Origin: an uncultured Lachnospiraceae bacterium
Lineage (GTDB): Bacteria; Bacillota; Clostridia; Lachnospirales; Lachnospiraceae
DNA length: 42,608 nucleotides
Direction: 5' to 3'
NCBI GenBank assembly: GCA_947174015.1
Contig: CAMWHJ010000025.1
Location: 1 to 42,608 of the forward strand
The notes beneath the pieces are model-generated. The model was not told the origin of the DNA. It saw only the letters and a program-made list of their open reading frames with translations, and did no database searches. Positions 22,426 through 30,448 of the stretch are shown one piece after another (the first letter of the stretch is position 1; each line of letters opens with the position of its first letter). A program made the translations under genes and the position numbers.

Positions 22426-23289
22426 ATGGAAGCAAGAAAGAAATATAAGTTAAAAGGGCATGAAACTTTTTGTATTCGGGAGGGGTGGCTTGCCAAGGGA
22501 ATACAAGCGGTGGCGGAAAATCCAAAGGTTTTTTCTGAAATGTATGGTGCAGATGCCTTGGGAGTGGGCAGCAATATGGCAAAAGCAATACGCTACTGGC
22601 TTAAAGTGCTGGGACTTACCATGGAACTGCCTTCAAAGGGCGTGTGCTTGTCCGACTTTGGAAGGCTGCTTTATGATAAGGATGCCTGTTTTGAGGAAAT
22701 ATTTACACTCTGGTGTCTGCATATCAATCTGGTACAGAATCGGGAGAAAGCCACCATATGGTATTTGTTTTTTGGGAGAACCGGTTTGGAAGAGTTCACC
22801 AGGGAAGAGTTGGAGCAGACCGTGCTGCGGGAGCTGTACCGCTATGTGGGTGACATAGAATTCAGTGAGCGCTCTCTGCGGGATGACTGTACCGTATTAT
22901 TGCAGATGTATGCCAGAGAGGGCAAGCAGGAACTGGATCCGGAGGATAAGAAAATCTGCCCCCTTACTCGTCTGGGACTGATGCGGAAAAACAACAATGT
23001 GTATCAAAGAACAGAGCCGGATCTATCCGGCATTGGCAGTGAAATTCTATGTTATCTGCTGCTTACCTGTTATCCCGGCATTACTGCCATCAGTATGGAG
23101 GAGTTTTATCAGGGAGAATTGGGCATCCACAGGGTGTTAGGCATTGGGATGGGTGCTTATCAGGAATATCTGGAGGGTATGGTAAAAAGAGGGTGGGTGG
23201 ATATGAACCGGACAGCAGGTCTTGATATGCTGTATCCAAAGGGAGATTTATCAGCAGATGTTTTGTTGCAGGAATTTTGGGAAAGGTAG
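22426..23289 (+). CDS. DUF4007 family protein
   Basis: A 287-residue soluble protein recognised by the DUF4007 start KGHETFCIREGWLAKG (residues 9-24) and LGVGSNMAKAIRYWLKVLGL (about 46-65), followed by LSDFGRLLYDKD. The rest is helical with winged-helix-like stretches (ELYRYVGDIEFSERSLRDDC, then KICPLTRLGLM). DUF4007 genes are repeatedly found beside PAPS-reductase-family genes in defence loci; the molecular role is not established. A DNA-binding or sequence-specifying role in the modification complex, in place of DndB or DndE, is a reasonable inference. It lies 22 bases after the DndC-like gene and 15 bases before the large ATPase gene. Confidence 0.78.
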   Translation: MEARKKYKLKGHETFCIREGWLAKGIQAVAENPKVFSEMYGADALGVGSNMAKAIRYWLKVLGLTMELPSKGVCLSDFGRLLYDKDACFEEIFTLWCLHINLVQNREKATIWYLFFGRTGLEEFTREELEQTVLRELYRYVGDIEFSERSLRDDCTVLLQMYAREGKQELDPEDKKICPLTRLGLMRKNNNVYQRTEPDLSGIGSEILCYLLLTCYPGITAISMEEFYQGELGIHRVLGIGMGAYQEYLEGMVKRGWVDMNRTAGLDMLYPKGDLSADVLLQEFWER

Positions 23290-23304
23290 AGAGGAACAAT
23301 AGGA

Positions 23305-26300
23305 ATGCAGGATTTAAGAGAGTTTATTCAGGTCAATGAGAAATTTCAAAAGTCCATAAATTTGCGTCTGGATTACAATCGGCAGGAGAAAATCGCAGGC
23401 TATATCCCCACCAAGGCATCCGTGCAGGTGCTTTCTGCTTACTTACAGCAGTTTCAGCAGTGGAAAAGCGATAGGGCCAGTATCCTGATTGGACCTTATG
23501 GAAAGGGAAAATCCCAGTTGCTTTTGGTACTGTTAGCCCTGCTTTCCAAGGAAAATAAGGGACAGGCATTTGTAGGAGAAACCATAGAAAGAATCAAAAC
23601 AGTGGAAAAAGAAGCAGGCTCCATGGCAGAGAAGCTGTTTCAGTCAGAAAAATCTTATCTTCCAGTGATTTTAACAGGGGCACAGGGGGATTTTCACAGA
23701 GCATTGATGTTGTCCCTGAAGGATAGTCTGGAACGGGAGGGAGTGTCCCAGATAGCCCCATCCACTTATTTTGATGAGGCAGAAAAGACATTGCTTATGT
23801 GGAAGGAAAGCTATCCCCAGACTTATCAGCAGTTTTTGGAGTATCTCAAGGAGGAGGGCATCAAAGAGAAAACCTTTCTGCAATGTTTGAGACGGTATGA
23901 TGAAAAGGTATTGGAGATATTTCAGAAAATTTATCCAAAGCTTACTGCGGGCAGTGTGTTTGAGCCTATGGTGCAGACGGATGTTATCAGCCTCTATGGT
24001 TCTGTCAACAAAGCACTTCACAGGCATTATGGTTATCAGGGAATGGTGTTAATATTTGACGAGTTCAGTAAGTTTGTAGAAGGTTACTCCAAAGAAAAAT
24101 TTGCTGCTGCCATGGAGGAACTGCAGGATTTGTGCGAGCTGGCAGCAAATTCGAAAGAAGAGAGTTTTCATGTAATATTGGTGGCTCATAAGGCAATGAA
24201 AGAATATAAGAATATACTGCCCAAAGAGGTCGTGAATGCATATATGGGTGTGGAGGGACGTATCAGCGAAATATACTTTACCACTTCTTTAAAAAATAGT
24301 TATGAGCTTCTTGACAATGTGATAGTAAAAAAACATGACAAATCATGGACAGCGTTGTTAAGCAATGAACGATTTCGGGATATGTTGGAAAATTCCTATG
24401 CATTGCCTTATTTTCAGACATTGTTCCGGAAGAAAGAATTTGAAAAAATAGTGGCAGAGGGCTGTTACCCGATGACTCCTGTTGCCGCCTATCTGTTGCT
24501 GAAAATCAGTGAGCAGGCAGTACAAAATGAGAGGACAGTCTTTACCTTTTTGTCAAAGGATGAGCCATATGGTTTAATTCATTTTTTGCAGGAACCCAAG
24601 GAGGAATCCATTACCTTTTTAGACAGCGGCCGGGTGTATGACTATTTCTCTAAAATCTGTCGTGGAGATACTGCCAATGAGAAACTTCATAATGAGTGGC
24701 TCAAGGCAGAGTATGCCTTAAATGGATTGACGGATAAAAGGGAGCAGGTGATTATCAAGACCATAGCTTTAATACGGATGGTGGGAAAGGCAGATGAAAT
24801 TTTTGCCAGAGATGAGGTAATCCGATTAGGTGCGGGACTTACACGGCAGGAATACCAGCAGGGGATAGAGCACTTAAAGGAAAAAGAGCTGATTCTGTTT
24901 CGCAGTAAGCTGGGAAGCTATTCGTTTAAGAATAATATCGGTGTGGACTTGGAAAAGGAGATCCGGCAGGTAATTGAAAAGCGGTTTCAGAGTATTTCTG
25001 TTTGTGAAGAAATTAACAAATATTCTGAACTGACTTATGAATTTCCCAAACGCTATAATCTGAACTACAAAATCACCAGGTATTTTCATTATCATTTTAT
25101 GACCGTGGAGCAATTTTTAAAGTTAAAAAACCCAGAGTATTTGTTTCAGGAACAATTTTCCGATGGAAAGATTTTGGCATTGGTTCGTCAGCAGCAGGGG
25201 CAGGAGGAAGAGATATCTGCGAAAGTGGCGGCATTAGATGAAAGAAGGATGGTGGTACTGCTGCCAAAGGAAATTTTTGACGGCACAAAGATGCTGCAAA
25301 GACTGTGTGCATTGAAATATCTGAAAAGTTCAGAAGAATTTATCCAACAAAACAAAGCTTTATTACAGGAGCTGTCCTTATACGAGGAGGATTTGCTCTT
25401 TGAGTTTCAAGTTTACCTGGAAACCTATCTTTTGCCTTCGATGGGAAATTGTCATGTTTTTTATGGGGACAAAATTTATCCAAGACAATATTTTGCCCGA
25501 CAGAGAGGGGATTCAAAGTTTAATCAGTTTTTAAGTGATATATTGGAGGTATATTATGAGAAAACACCGAAAATCAATAATGAACTTATTAACCGCAGGT
25601 ACATAAGCAGCCAGATGAAAAAGGCAAGGCAAAAGCTGATAGGGCAGATAATACGGGGAGAAGACTGCAGCGGATATCAAAAGGGTACTGCCCCGGAAGC
25701 CACCATCTATCGTGCAGTCTTTGTGAAGACCGGGGTGATTTCTTTTCAGAAGGAAAAGCTCAAAAACAAAGATAAGGGTACACAGAAAGTTCTGAAGCAT
25801 ATTGTAGAGTTTTTTAAAAGCAGTGCGGGGGAGAAGAAAAGTTTTGCAGAACTTTACCAAAAACTTTTGGGAAAAGGCTATGGTGTAAGGTTGGGAGTAA
25901 TTCCGTTGTATCTTGCCTATTGCATCAGTATGCTTCAGGCATTGCCTGTGATTTACCGGGAGGACAGAGAGGTGAAACTGGATGGGGCTGTTTTCGACAA
26001 CATCAATGACAGTCCCTCAAAGTTTTACTTGTATATTGAGCGGAGCTCTTATGAGAAAGAGGAATATTTGAAAGCATTGGAGCGGGTGTTTGGCAGAGAG
26101 GATAGAATAGAGACGGATAAGCTGAATCGATTAGAGGCGATTTGCGACGATATCTATCAGTGGTATTGTTCTCTTCCCCAATGTGCCAGATCTTACGGTG
26201 TGGAGGATAAGAAAGAAAATATCCGGCGGGGAATAAAGAAGTTTCGAATCCTATTTTCAAAACCGGAGAGAAATCCCAGAGAGGTGCTGCTGGTGAATTT

Positions 26301-26907
26301 GCCTTCTGCCTTTGAATTACATGACTACCATAAGCTGGCAGGGCAGTTGGAAGCCATGAGGCAGGAGATGGATCATTACTTGTGGAATTTAAAAAACCAG
26401 GTCGTATATGGTATTCGCAAAAACTTTGGTTTTTCGGGAGATAAGGACTTGAAGAAATCCTTTGACCACTGGTATGAAATTTGGGGCAGCAGAGCCGAAA
26501 CTCAGGTGGGCTCAAGACAGGTAATAGAGTTTTTAAAAACTGTTCGGCAGCTTTCTACCCATGATGAACATAAAATTGCGGATTTTATTGTAAAGAGTGT
26601 TCTTGATGTATACATAGAGGACTTTCAGGAGAACCATATTCAGCAGTTTGTAAATCAGTTGTCTGTGTTGAAAAAGGAAATTGAACAGCAGGCAGCAAAG
26701 TCAGGAGAGAAAAGAAGTAAAATCGTTTTTACCAACAGCGAAGGCAGGGAAGTGCAAAGATATTTTCAAATGGAAAAAGAAGATGGCACCAGCACGTTTC
26801 TGCAAAATGAGATAGAAAGCACCTTGGAGGAATACGGTGACAGTTTAGAGGTGAATCAGAAGATTTCTGTTATGGTGCGTATGATAGAAAAGCTACTGGA
26901 GGGATAA
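23305..26907 (+). CDS. 1200-aa P-loop ATPase, BrxC/PglY-like architecture
   Basis: A very large soluble protein. The ATPase domain is N-terminal: Walker A GPYGKGKS at residues 63-70, followed by QLLLVLLALLSKEN. Walker B is MVLIFDEFSKFVEG with Asp252-Glu253, then a sensor-like VILVAHKAM. From about 400 to 1200 it is mainly helical with winged-helix-like stretches (VIRLGAGLTRQEYQQGIEHL), a middle DNA-binding-like region, and a C-terminal helical end. The single Walker A close to the N-terminus, DE-(F/L)-x-K-F after Walker B, and total length near 1200 are like BREX BrxC and Pgl PglY (ORC/CDC6-type ATPases). I cannot confirm family membership by eye. In the operon it follows DUF4007 and precedes the desulfurase. 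It probably remodels or loads the modification or restriction complex on DNA. Confidence 0.72.
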   Translation: MQDLREFIQVNEKFQKSINLRLDYNRQEKIAGYIPTKASVQVLSAYLQQFQQWKSDRASILIGPYGKGKSQLLLVLLALLSKENKGQAFVGETIERIKTVEKEAGSMAEKLFQSEKSYLPVILTGAQGDFHRALMLSLKDSLEREGVSQIAPSTYFDEAEKTLLMWKESYPQTYQQFLEYLKEEGIKEKTFLQCLRRYDEKVLEIFQKIYPKLTAGSVFEPMVQTDVISLYGSVNKALHRHYGYQGMVLIFDEFSKFVEGYSKEKFAAAMEELQDLCELAANSKEESFHVILVAHKAMKEYKNILPKEVVNAYMGVEGRISEIYFTTSLKNSYELLDNVIVKKHDKSWTALLSNERFRDMLENSYALPYFQTLFRKKEFEKIVAEGCYPMTPVAAYLLLKISEQAVQNERTVFTFLSKDEPYGLIHFLQEPKEESITFLDSGRVYDYFSKICRGDTANEKLHNEWLKAEYALNGLTDKREQVIIKTIALIRMVGKADEIFARDEVIRLGAGLTRQEYQQGIEHLKEKELILFRSKLGSYSFKNNIGVDLEKEIRQVIEKRFQSISVCEEINKYSELTYEFPKRYNLNYKITRYFHYHFMTVEQFLKLKNPEYLFQEQFSDGKILALVRQQQGQEEEISAKVAALDERRMVVLLPKEIFDGTKMLQRLCALKYLKSSEEFIQQNKALLQELSLYEEDLLFEFQVYLETYLLPSMGNCHVFYGDKIYPRQYFARQRGDSKFNQFLSDILEVYYEKTPKINNELINRRYISSQMKKARQKLIGQIIRGEDCSGYQKGTAPEATIYRAVFVKTGVISFQKEKLKNKDKGTQKVLKHIVEFFKSSAGEKKSFAELYQKLLGKGYGVRLGVIPLYLAYCISMLQALPVIYREDREVKLDGAVFDNINDSPSKFYLYIERSSYEKEEYLKALERVFGREDRIETDKLNRLEAICDDIYQWYCSLPQCARSYGVEDKKENIRRGIKKFRILFSKPERNPREVLLVNLPSAFELHDYHKLAGQLEAMRQEMDHYLWNLKNQVVYGIRKNFGFSGDKDLKKSFDHWYEIWGSRAETQVGSRQVIEFLKTVRQLSTHDEHKIADFIVKSVLDVYIEDFQENHIQQFVNQLSVLKKEIEQQAAKSGEKRSKIVFTNSEGREVQRYFQMEKEDGTSTFLQNEIESTLEEYGDSLEVNQKISVMVRMIEKLLEG

Positions 26908-26911
26908 CGGA

Positions 26912-28129
26912 ATGGAGAAGACAGAACAGGATACAGGCTCCTGTCTTTGGTTTCACCCCAAAGATCTGGAGGATGTAATTTATTTAGACAATGCGGCAAC
27001 CACTTATCACAAGCCAGAGCAGGTTTATCGGGCAATGGAACAGGTAAGCCGCTGTCTGTCCGTAAATGCAGGCAGAGGCAGTTATGCACTGGCACAGACT
27101 GCATCAGAGGGCATAGAAGCACTGCGGCGGGAGCTTGCAGATTTCATACAGGCAGGAGAAGAAACAGAGGTGGTTTTTACCCCCTCTGCAACCCATGCCT
27201 TCAATCAAATCATAGGCGGTATGACATTTTGTTCACAGGACAGGGTGTATGTATCGCCTTTTGAGCATAATGCAGTGATGCGTACCCTTTATGAGAGACA
27301 GTTAAGTTGTGGATTTACCATAGAAGAACTGCCGTTGAATGTGGAAAAACTGGAAATTGATTTAGACAAATGTGAATATCTTTTTCATCAAAAACCGCCT
27401 ACTCATGTATTTGTAACCCAAATCAGTAATGTGACGGGGTATCTTCTGCCTTTAGAGGAAATTCTTACTTTAGCAAAAAAGGCAAGCAGGGAAAAGGCAT
27501 TGGTGGTGGTGGATGGGGCACAGGCACTGGGACTGATAGAAGTTGATTCTAGGAAGCTGCCTTTTGATGCTTATGTATTTGCAGGGCATAAGACCTTGTA
27601 TGCACCCTTTGGAATTGCCGGTTTTTACAAAAGGCGTGGATTAAGGCTTGGGTGTTTTTTCACAGGAGGAACCGGAAGTGACTCTCTAAGCCTTGCCATG
27701 CCAAAGGGAAATTTGGAGCCGGGAAGTCCCAACATGATAGGGGTGGCAGGATTGTATGGGGCAGTGCAGTTTATCAAAGAAGCTAAGGTGTCCGCACTGT
27801 ACGGACAGGAAAAAAAACTTACCATGCAGCTGATAAACGGGTTGAGAACCGTAAATGGAATACGGCTGTATCTGCCTGAAAATATGGAGAGGCATGTGGG
27901 AATCGTCTCCTTTTCGCTGGCGGGCTATGAGGCAGGGGAAGTGGGGATGCTGTTGGATGAAGAATATCACATTGCAGTCCGTACAGGATATCACTGTGTC
28001 CCATTGATACATAAATATCTGGGGGAGGCAAATAAGGGAGGAACGGTGCGGATGTCCGTAAGCTATTTTACTGCTCCGGAGGAAATTCAAAAGGCAGTGG
28101 CTGCGGTGCAGGAGATTGGGGAGGGATAA
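26912..28129 (+). CDS. cysteine desulfurase (class V aminotransferase), DndA role
   Basis: A 405-residue PLP enzyme. Family features are DNAATTYHKPEQVYRAM near residue 26, NAGRGSYALAQTASEGIEAL (about 52-71), the PLP-binding AGHKTLYAPFG with Lys227, and a C-terminal RTGYHCVPLIH with catalytic Cys362. GGTVRMSVSYFTAPEEI matches the family end. The short loop around Cys362 places it with SufS-like/group II cysteine desulfurases. In phosphorothioation systems this enzyme (DndA, SspA or a housekeeping IscS) takes sulfur from L-cysteine and passes it to the DndC protein. Its place inside the operon, five bases after the ATPase and three before the next gene, supports a dedicated role. The N-terminus carries an extra 25 residues (TEQDTGSCLWFHPKD). 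Confidence 0.85.
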   Translation: MEKTEQDTGSCLWFHPKDLEDVIYLDNAATTYHKPEQVYRAMEQVSRCLSVNAGRGSYALAQTASEGIEALRRELADFIQAGEETEVVFTPSATHAFNQIIGGMTFCSQDRVYVSPFEHNAVMRTLYERQLSCGFTIEELPLNVEKLEIDLDKCEYLFHQKPPTHVFVTQISNVTGYLLPLEEILTLAKKASREKALVVVDGAQALGLIEVDSRKLPFDAYVFAGHKTLYAPFGIAGFYKRRGLRLGCFFTGGTGSDSLSLAMPKGNLEPGSPNMIGVAGLYGAVQFIKEAKVSALYGQEKKLTMQLINGLRTVNGIRLYLPENMERHVGIVSFSLAGYEAGEVGMLLDEEYHIAVRTGYHCVPLIHKYLGEANKGGTVRMSVSYFTAPEEIQKAVAAVQEIGEG

Positions 28130-28131
28130 GG

Positions 28132-30294
28132 ATGTTTACAGAGATCCGGATTAACAGAAGATACCGTTCCAATGAAAACAATATTCCAAAGGATTTTTAT
28201 ATTCCCTTGTTAGAGCATGCCCGCTTATACAAAAGGGCAGTGGGCTATTTTTCCACATCTGCTTTGGTTCAGTTGTCGGTGGGACTGGCTGCCATGGCAG
28301 AGCATGGGGGAAACATTCAAATTGTATGTTCTCCAAAGTTGAACAGAGAGGATATCGAGGCTATTCATTTGGGGTATAAGGTGCGGGAAAAAGCTTTTGT
28401 GGACGCCTTGGAGGTTTCCCTTCGAAAACCCTTGGATAAGTTTGAGGAGGAGAGGCTTAATATGGTAGCAACTTTAGTGGCAGAAGGTACCCTGACTTTT
28501 AAGCTGGCTTTTATGGAAACAAATACAGGCATAAATATCTTTCACGAAAAAATTGCAGTTGCTTATGATGAAGGAGGAAATAGAATATGTTTTTCCGGTT
28601 CCATGAATGATTCGGAAAACGGGTTGACAGATAATTTGGAATCCTTTGTGGTATTCTGTGATTGGAAGAGTGAAGACCAAAAGGCATATATTGAGGAAAC
28701 AGAGCAGGATTTTGACAAGCTATGGAGAGATGACACGCAAAAGGTCAGGGTGCTGGACTTTCCCAAAGTGATTTTAGATAAACTGCTTTCTTATCAAAAA
28801 GGGCAGGTGAATTATCAGATAGACAAAGAGCAATATTGCAGTGAACTCAGTGATATCCTAAAGCCAGCCTTTATTCAGATGCCAGAAAAGGTAACACTTT
28901 TAGATTACCAAAGGCAGGCAATTCAGAAATGGTGTGAATCCGGTTATCGTGGAATTTATGATATGGCAACAGGGACAGGAAAAACCTATACTGCCTTGGG
29001 CAGTATTGAATATCTGGCAAAAAGTCTGGACAACAACATTGCAGTGATTATCGTATGCCCCTATGTACATCTGGTGGGACAGTGGCAGGAGGACTTGCTT
29101 GCATGGAATACACATCCCATCATTGCCCATAGTCAGGCAGAGGACAGGCAGTGGGAGAAAAAATTAACAGATAGTTTTAAACGGTTTCGCAGGCTAAAAA
29201 AGCCATTTGTCTGTGTCACCACCAAAGATACTTATATCAGCAGAAAAATACAGCAGGTTGTGGAGTATATTACAGATGAGATGAATGTTCTTCTGGTGGT
29301 GGACGAAGCCCATAATGCAGGAGCAGCAAAAATGTCAAATTTCCTGGAAAGCAGGATAAAATATCGTCTGGCTCTGTCAGCCACCATTGAGCGCTTTGGG
29401 GATCCCAGTGGAACAAAACACATCTATGACTATTTTGGCAAAAAGTGCATTGAGTATTCATTGGAGAAAGCCATTGATGAGGGAAAATCATTGTGCCCAT
29501 ATGAGTATCACGTTATTTATGCTCATTTAGCACCGGATGAGTTGGAACAGTATAATCAGATTACCAGGGAACTGCGACATTATCTGATTTATGAGGACGG
29601 AAAAAGAAAGCTTTCCAAGGCAGCACAGATAAAACTATTTCAGCGTAAACGGATCCTGGCGGGGGCAAGAGAAAAAATTTCACTGCTGGAAGAGGCCATG
29701 GAGCCTTATAAAAAAGAAAAATATATTTTAGTGTATTGCGGAGCATGCAATGTGTTCAACGAAGAAACACAGGTCTATGAAAAGCAGATACATCAAGTGA
29801 CAGAAATGATTGAGCGAAAGCTCCATATGGATGTACACCCATTTACTGCTCAAGAGAGTGTCAGTGAGAGAATGGAAATCAAAGAATGTTTTGCCAAGGG
29901 GAGGTATCAAGTGCTGACTGCTATGAAATGCTTGGATGAGGGTGTGAATATACCAAATATTCAAACCGCATTTATTCTTTCCAGCAGCCAGAATCCCAAG
30001 GAGTTTGTCCAGCGAAGGGGAAGGCTTTTAAGAAAAGCCCAAGGAAAACAAAAGGCAGTGATTTATGATTTTGTCATTCTGCCCCGTCCCTTTGGTGCAA
30101 TTCACTGTGGGGATTTTGAGAAAGACAAGAATATTCTCATTGGAGAAATGGCGAGAATACAGGAATTTGCCCAGGCGGCCATAAATCAGTCGGAGGGATT
30201 TATGGTAATTGATGAGATACAGCAGGCATATGGAGTATCCATTGATTTAGAGCAAGAGATAGAGTGCAGGAAGGAGGGAGAGTTTTATGGATGA
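28132..30294 (+). CDS. PLD-type nuclease fused to SF2 helicase
   Basis: A 720-residue fusion. Residues about 1-210 are a phospholipase-D-like domain: YIPLLEHARLYKRAVGYFST at the start and one HKD motif, with His138, Lys140 and GSMN at 156-159 (HEK followed by FSGSMND). A single HKD needs a dimer or a second degenerate half. Residues about 255-700 are a superfamily 2 DNA helicase: MATGTGKTYTALG with Lys284, VDEAHNAG with Asp391, LALSATIER, MKCLDEGVN and FVQRRGRLLRKAQGK. Such fusions occur as effectors in several defence systems, with the helicase translocating and the PLD domain cutting DNA. In this operon it is the most likely restriction enzyme acting on unmodified DNA. The end overlaps the next small gene by eight bases. 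Confidence 0.85.
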   Translation: MFTEIRINRRYRSNENNIPKDFYIPLLEHARLYKRAVGYFSTSALVQLSVGLAAMAEHGGNIQIVCSPKLNREDIEAIHLGYKVREKAFVDALEVSLRKPLDKFEEERLNMVATLVAEGTLTFKLAFMETNTGINIFHEKIAVAYDEGGNRICFSGSMNDSENGLTDNLESFVVFCDWKSEDQKAYIEETEQDFDKLWRDDTQKVRVLDFPKVILDKLLSYQKGQVNYQIDKEQYCSELSDILKPAFIQMPEKVTLLDYQRQAIQKWCESGYRGIYDMATGTGKTYTALGSIEYLAKSLDNNIAVIIVCPYVHLVGQWQEDLLAWNTHPIIAHSQAEDRQWEKKLTDSFKRFRRLKKPFVCVTTKDTYISRKIQQVVEYITDEMNVLLVVDEAHNAGAAKMSNFLESRIKYRLALSATIERFGDPSGTKHIYDYFGKKCIEYSLEKAIDEGKSLCPYEYHVIYAHLAPDELEQYNQITRELRHYLIYEDGKRKLSKAAQIKLFQRKRILAGAREKISLLEEAMEPYKKEKYILVYCGACNVFNEETQVYEKQIHQVTEMIERKLHMDVHPFTAQESVSERMEIKECFAKGRYQVLTAMKCLDEGVNIPNIQTAFILSSSQNPKEFVQRRGRLLRKAQGKQKAVIYDFVILPRPFGAIHCGDFEKDKNILIGEMARIQEFAQAAINQSEGFMVIDEIQQAYGVSIDLEQEIECRKEGEFYG

Positions 30295-30448
30295 ATATCA
30301 AGTGGATGAAGGGCTGTTGGAGGAATTGTATCGGGTGATCCGCATGGAAGAGGGACAAAATTTAAAATCGGGAAAACGAAGTGATCAGGATATGAGAAAG
30401 ATGATTCAGTCAGAAATTTCGAAAATCGTAGATAAGGAGGGCAACTAA
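30287..30448 (+). CDS. 53-aa protein hidden between the helicase and dndD genes
   Basis: A short gene starting MDEYQVDEGLLEELYRVIRM and ending ISKIVDKEGN. The ribosome site AAGGAGGGAG at about 30271-30280 lies seven bases before the ATG. It overlaps the end of the helicase gene by eight bases, and its TAA shares one base with the ATG of dndD (TAATG), so all three are translationally coupled. The protein is fully charged and helical, with no Cys and no membrane part. Length and position suggest a small adaptor of the DndD complex, but no family is recognised. It fills a gap of about 150 bases that would otherwise be the only non-coding interval in the operon. Confidence 0.75.
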   Translation: MDEYQVDEGLLEELYRVIRMEEGQNLKSGKRSDQDMRKMIQSEISKIVDKEGN

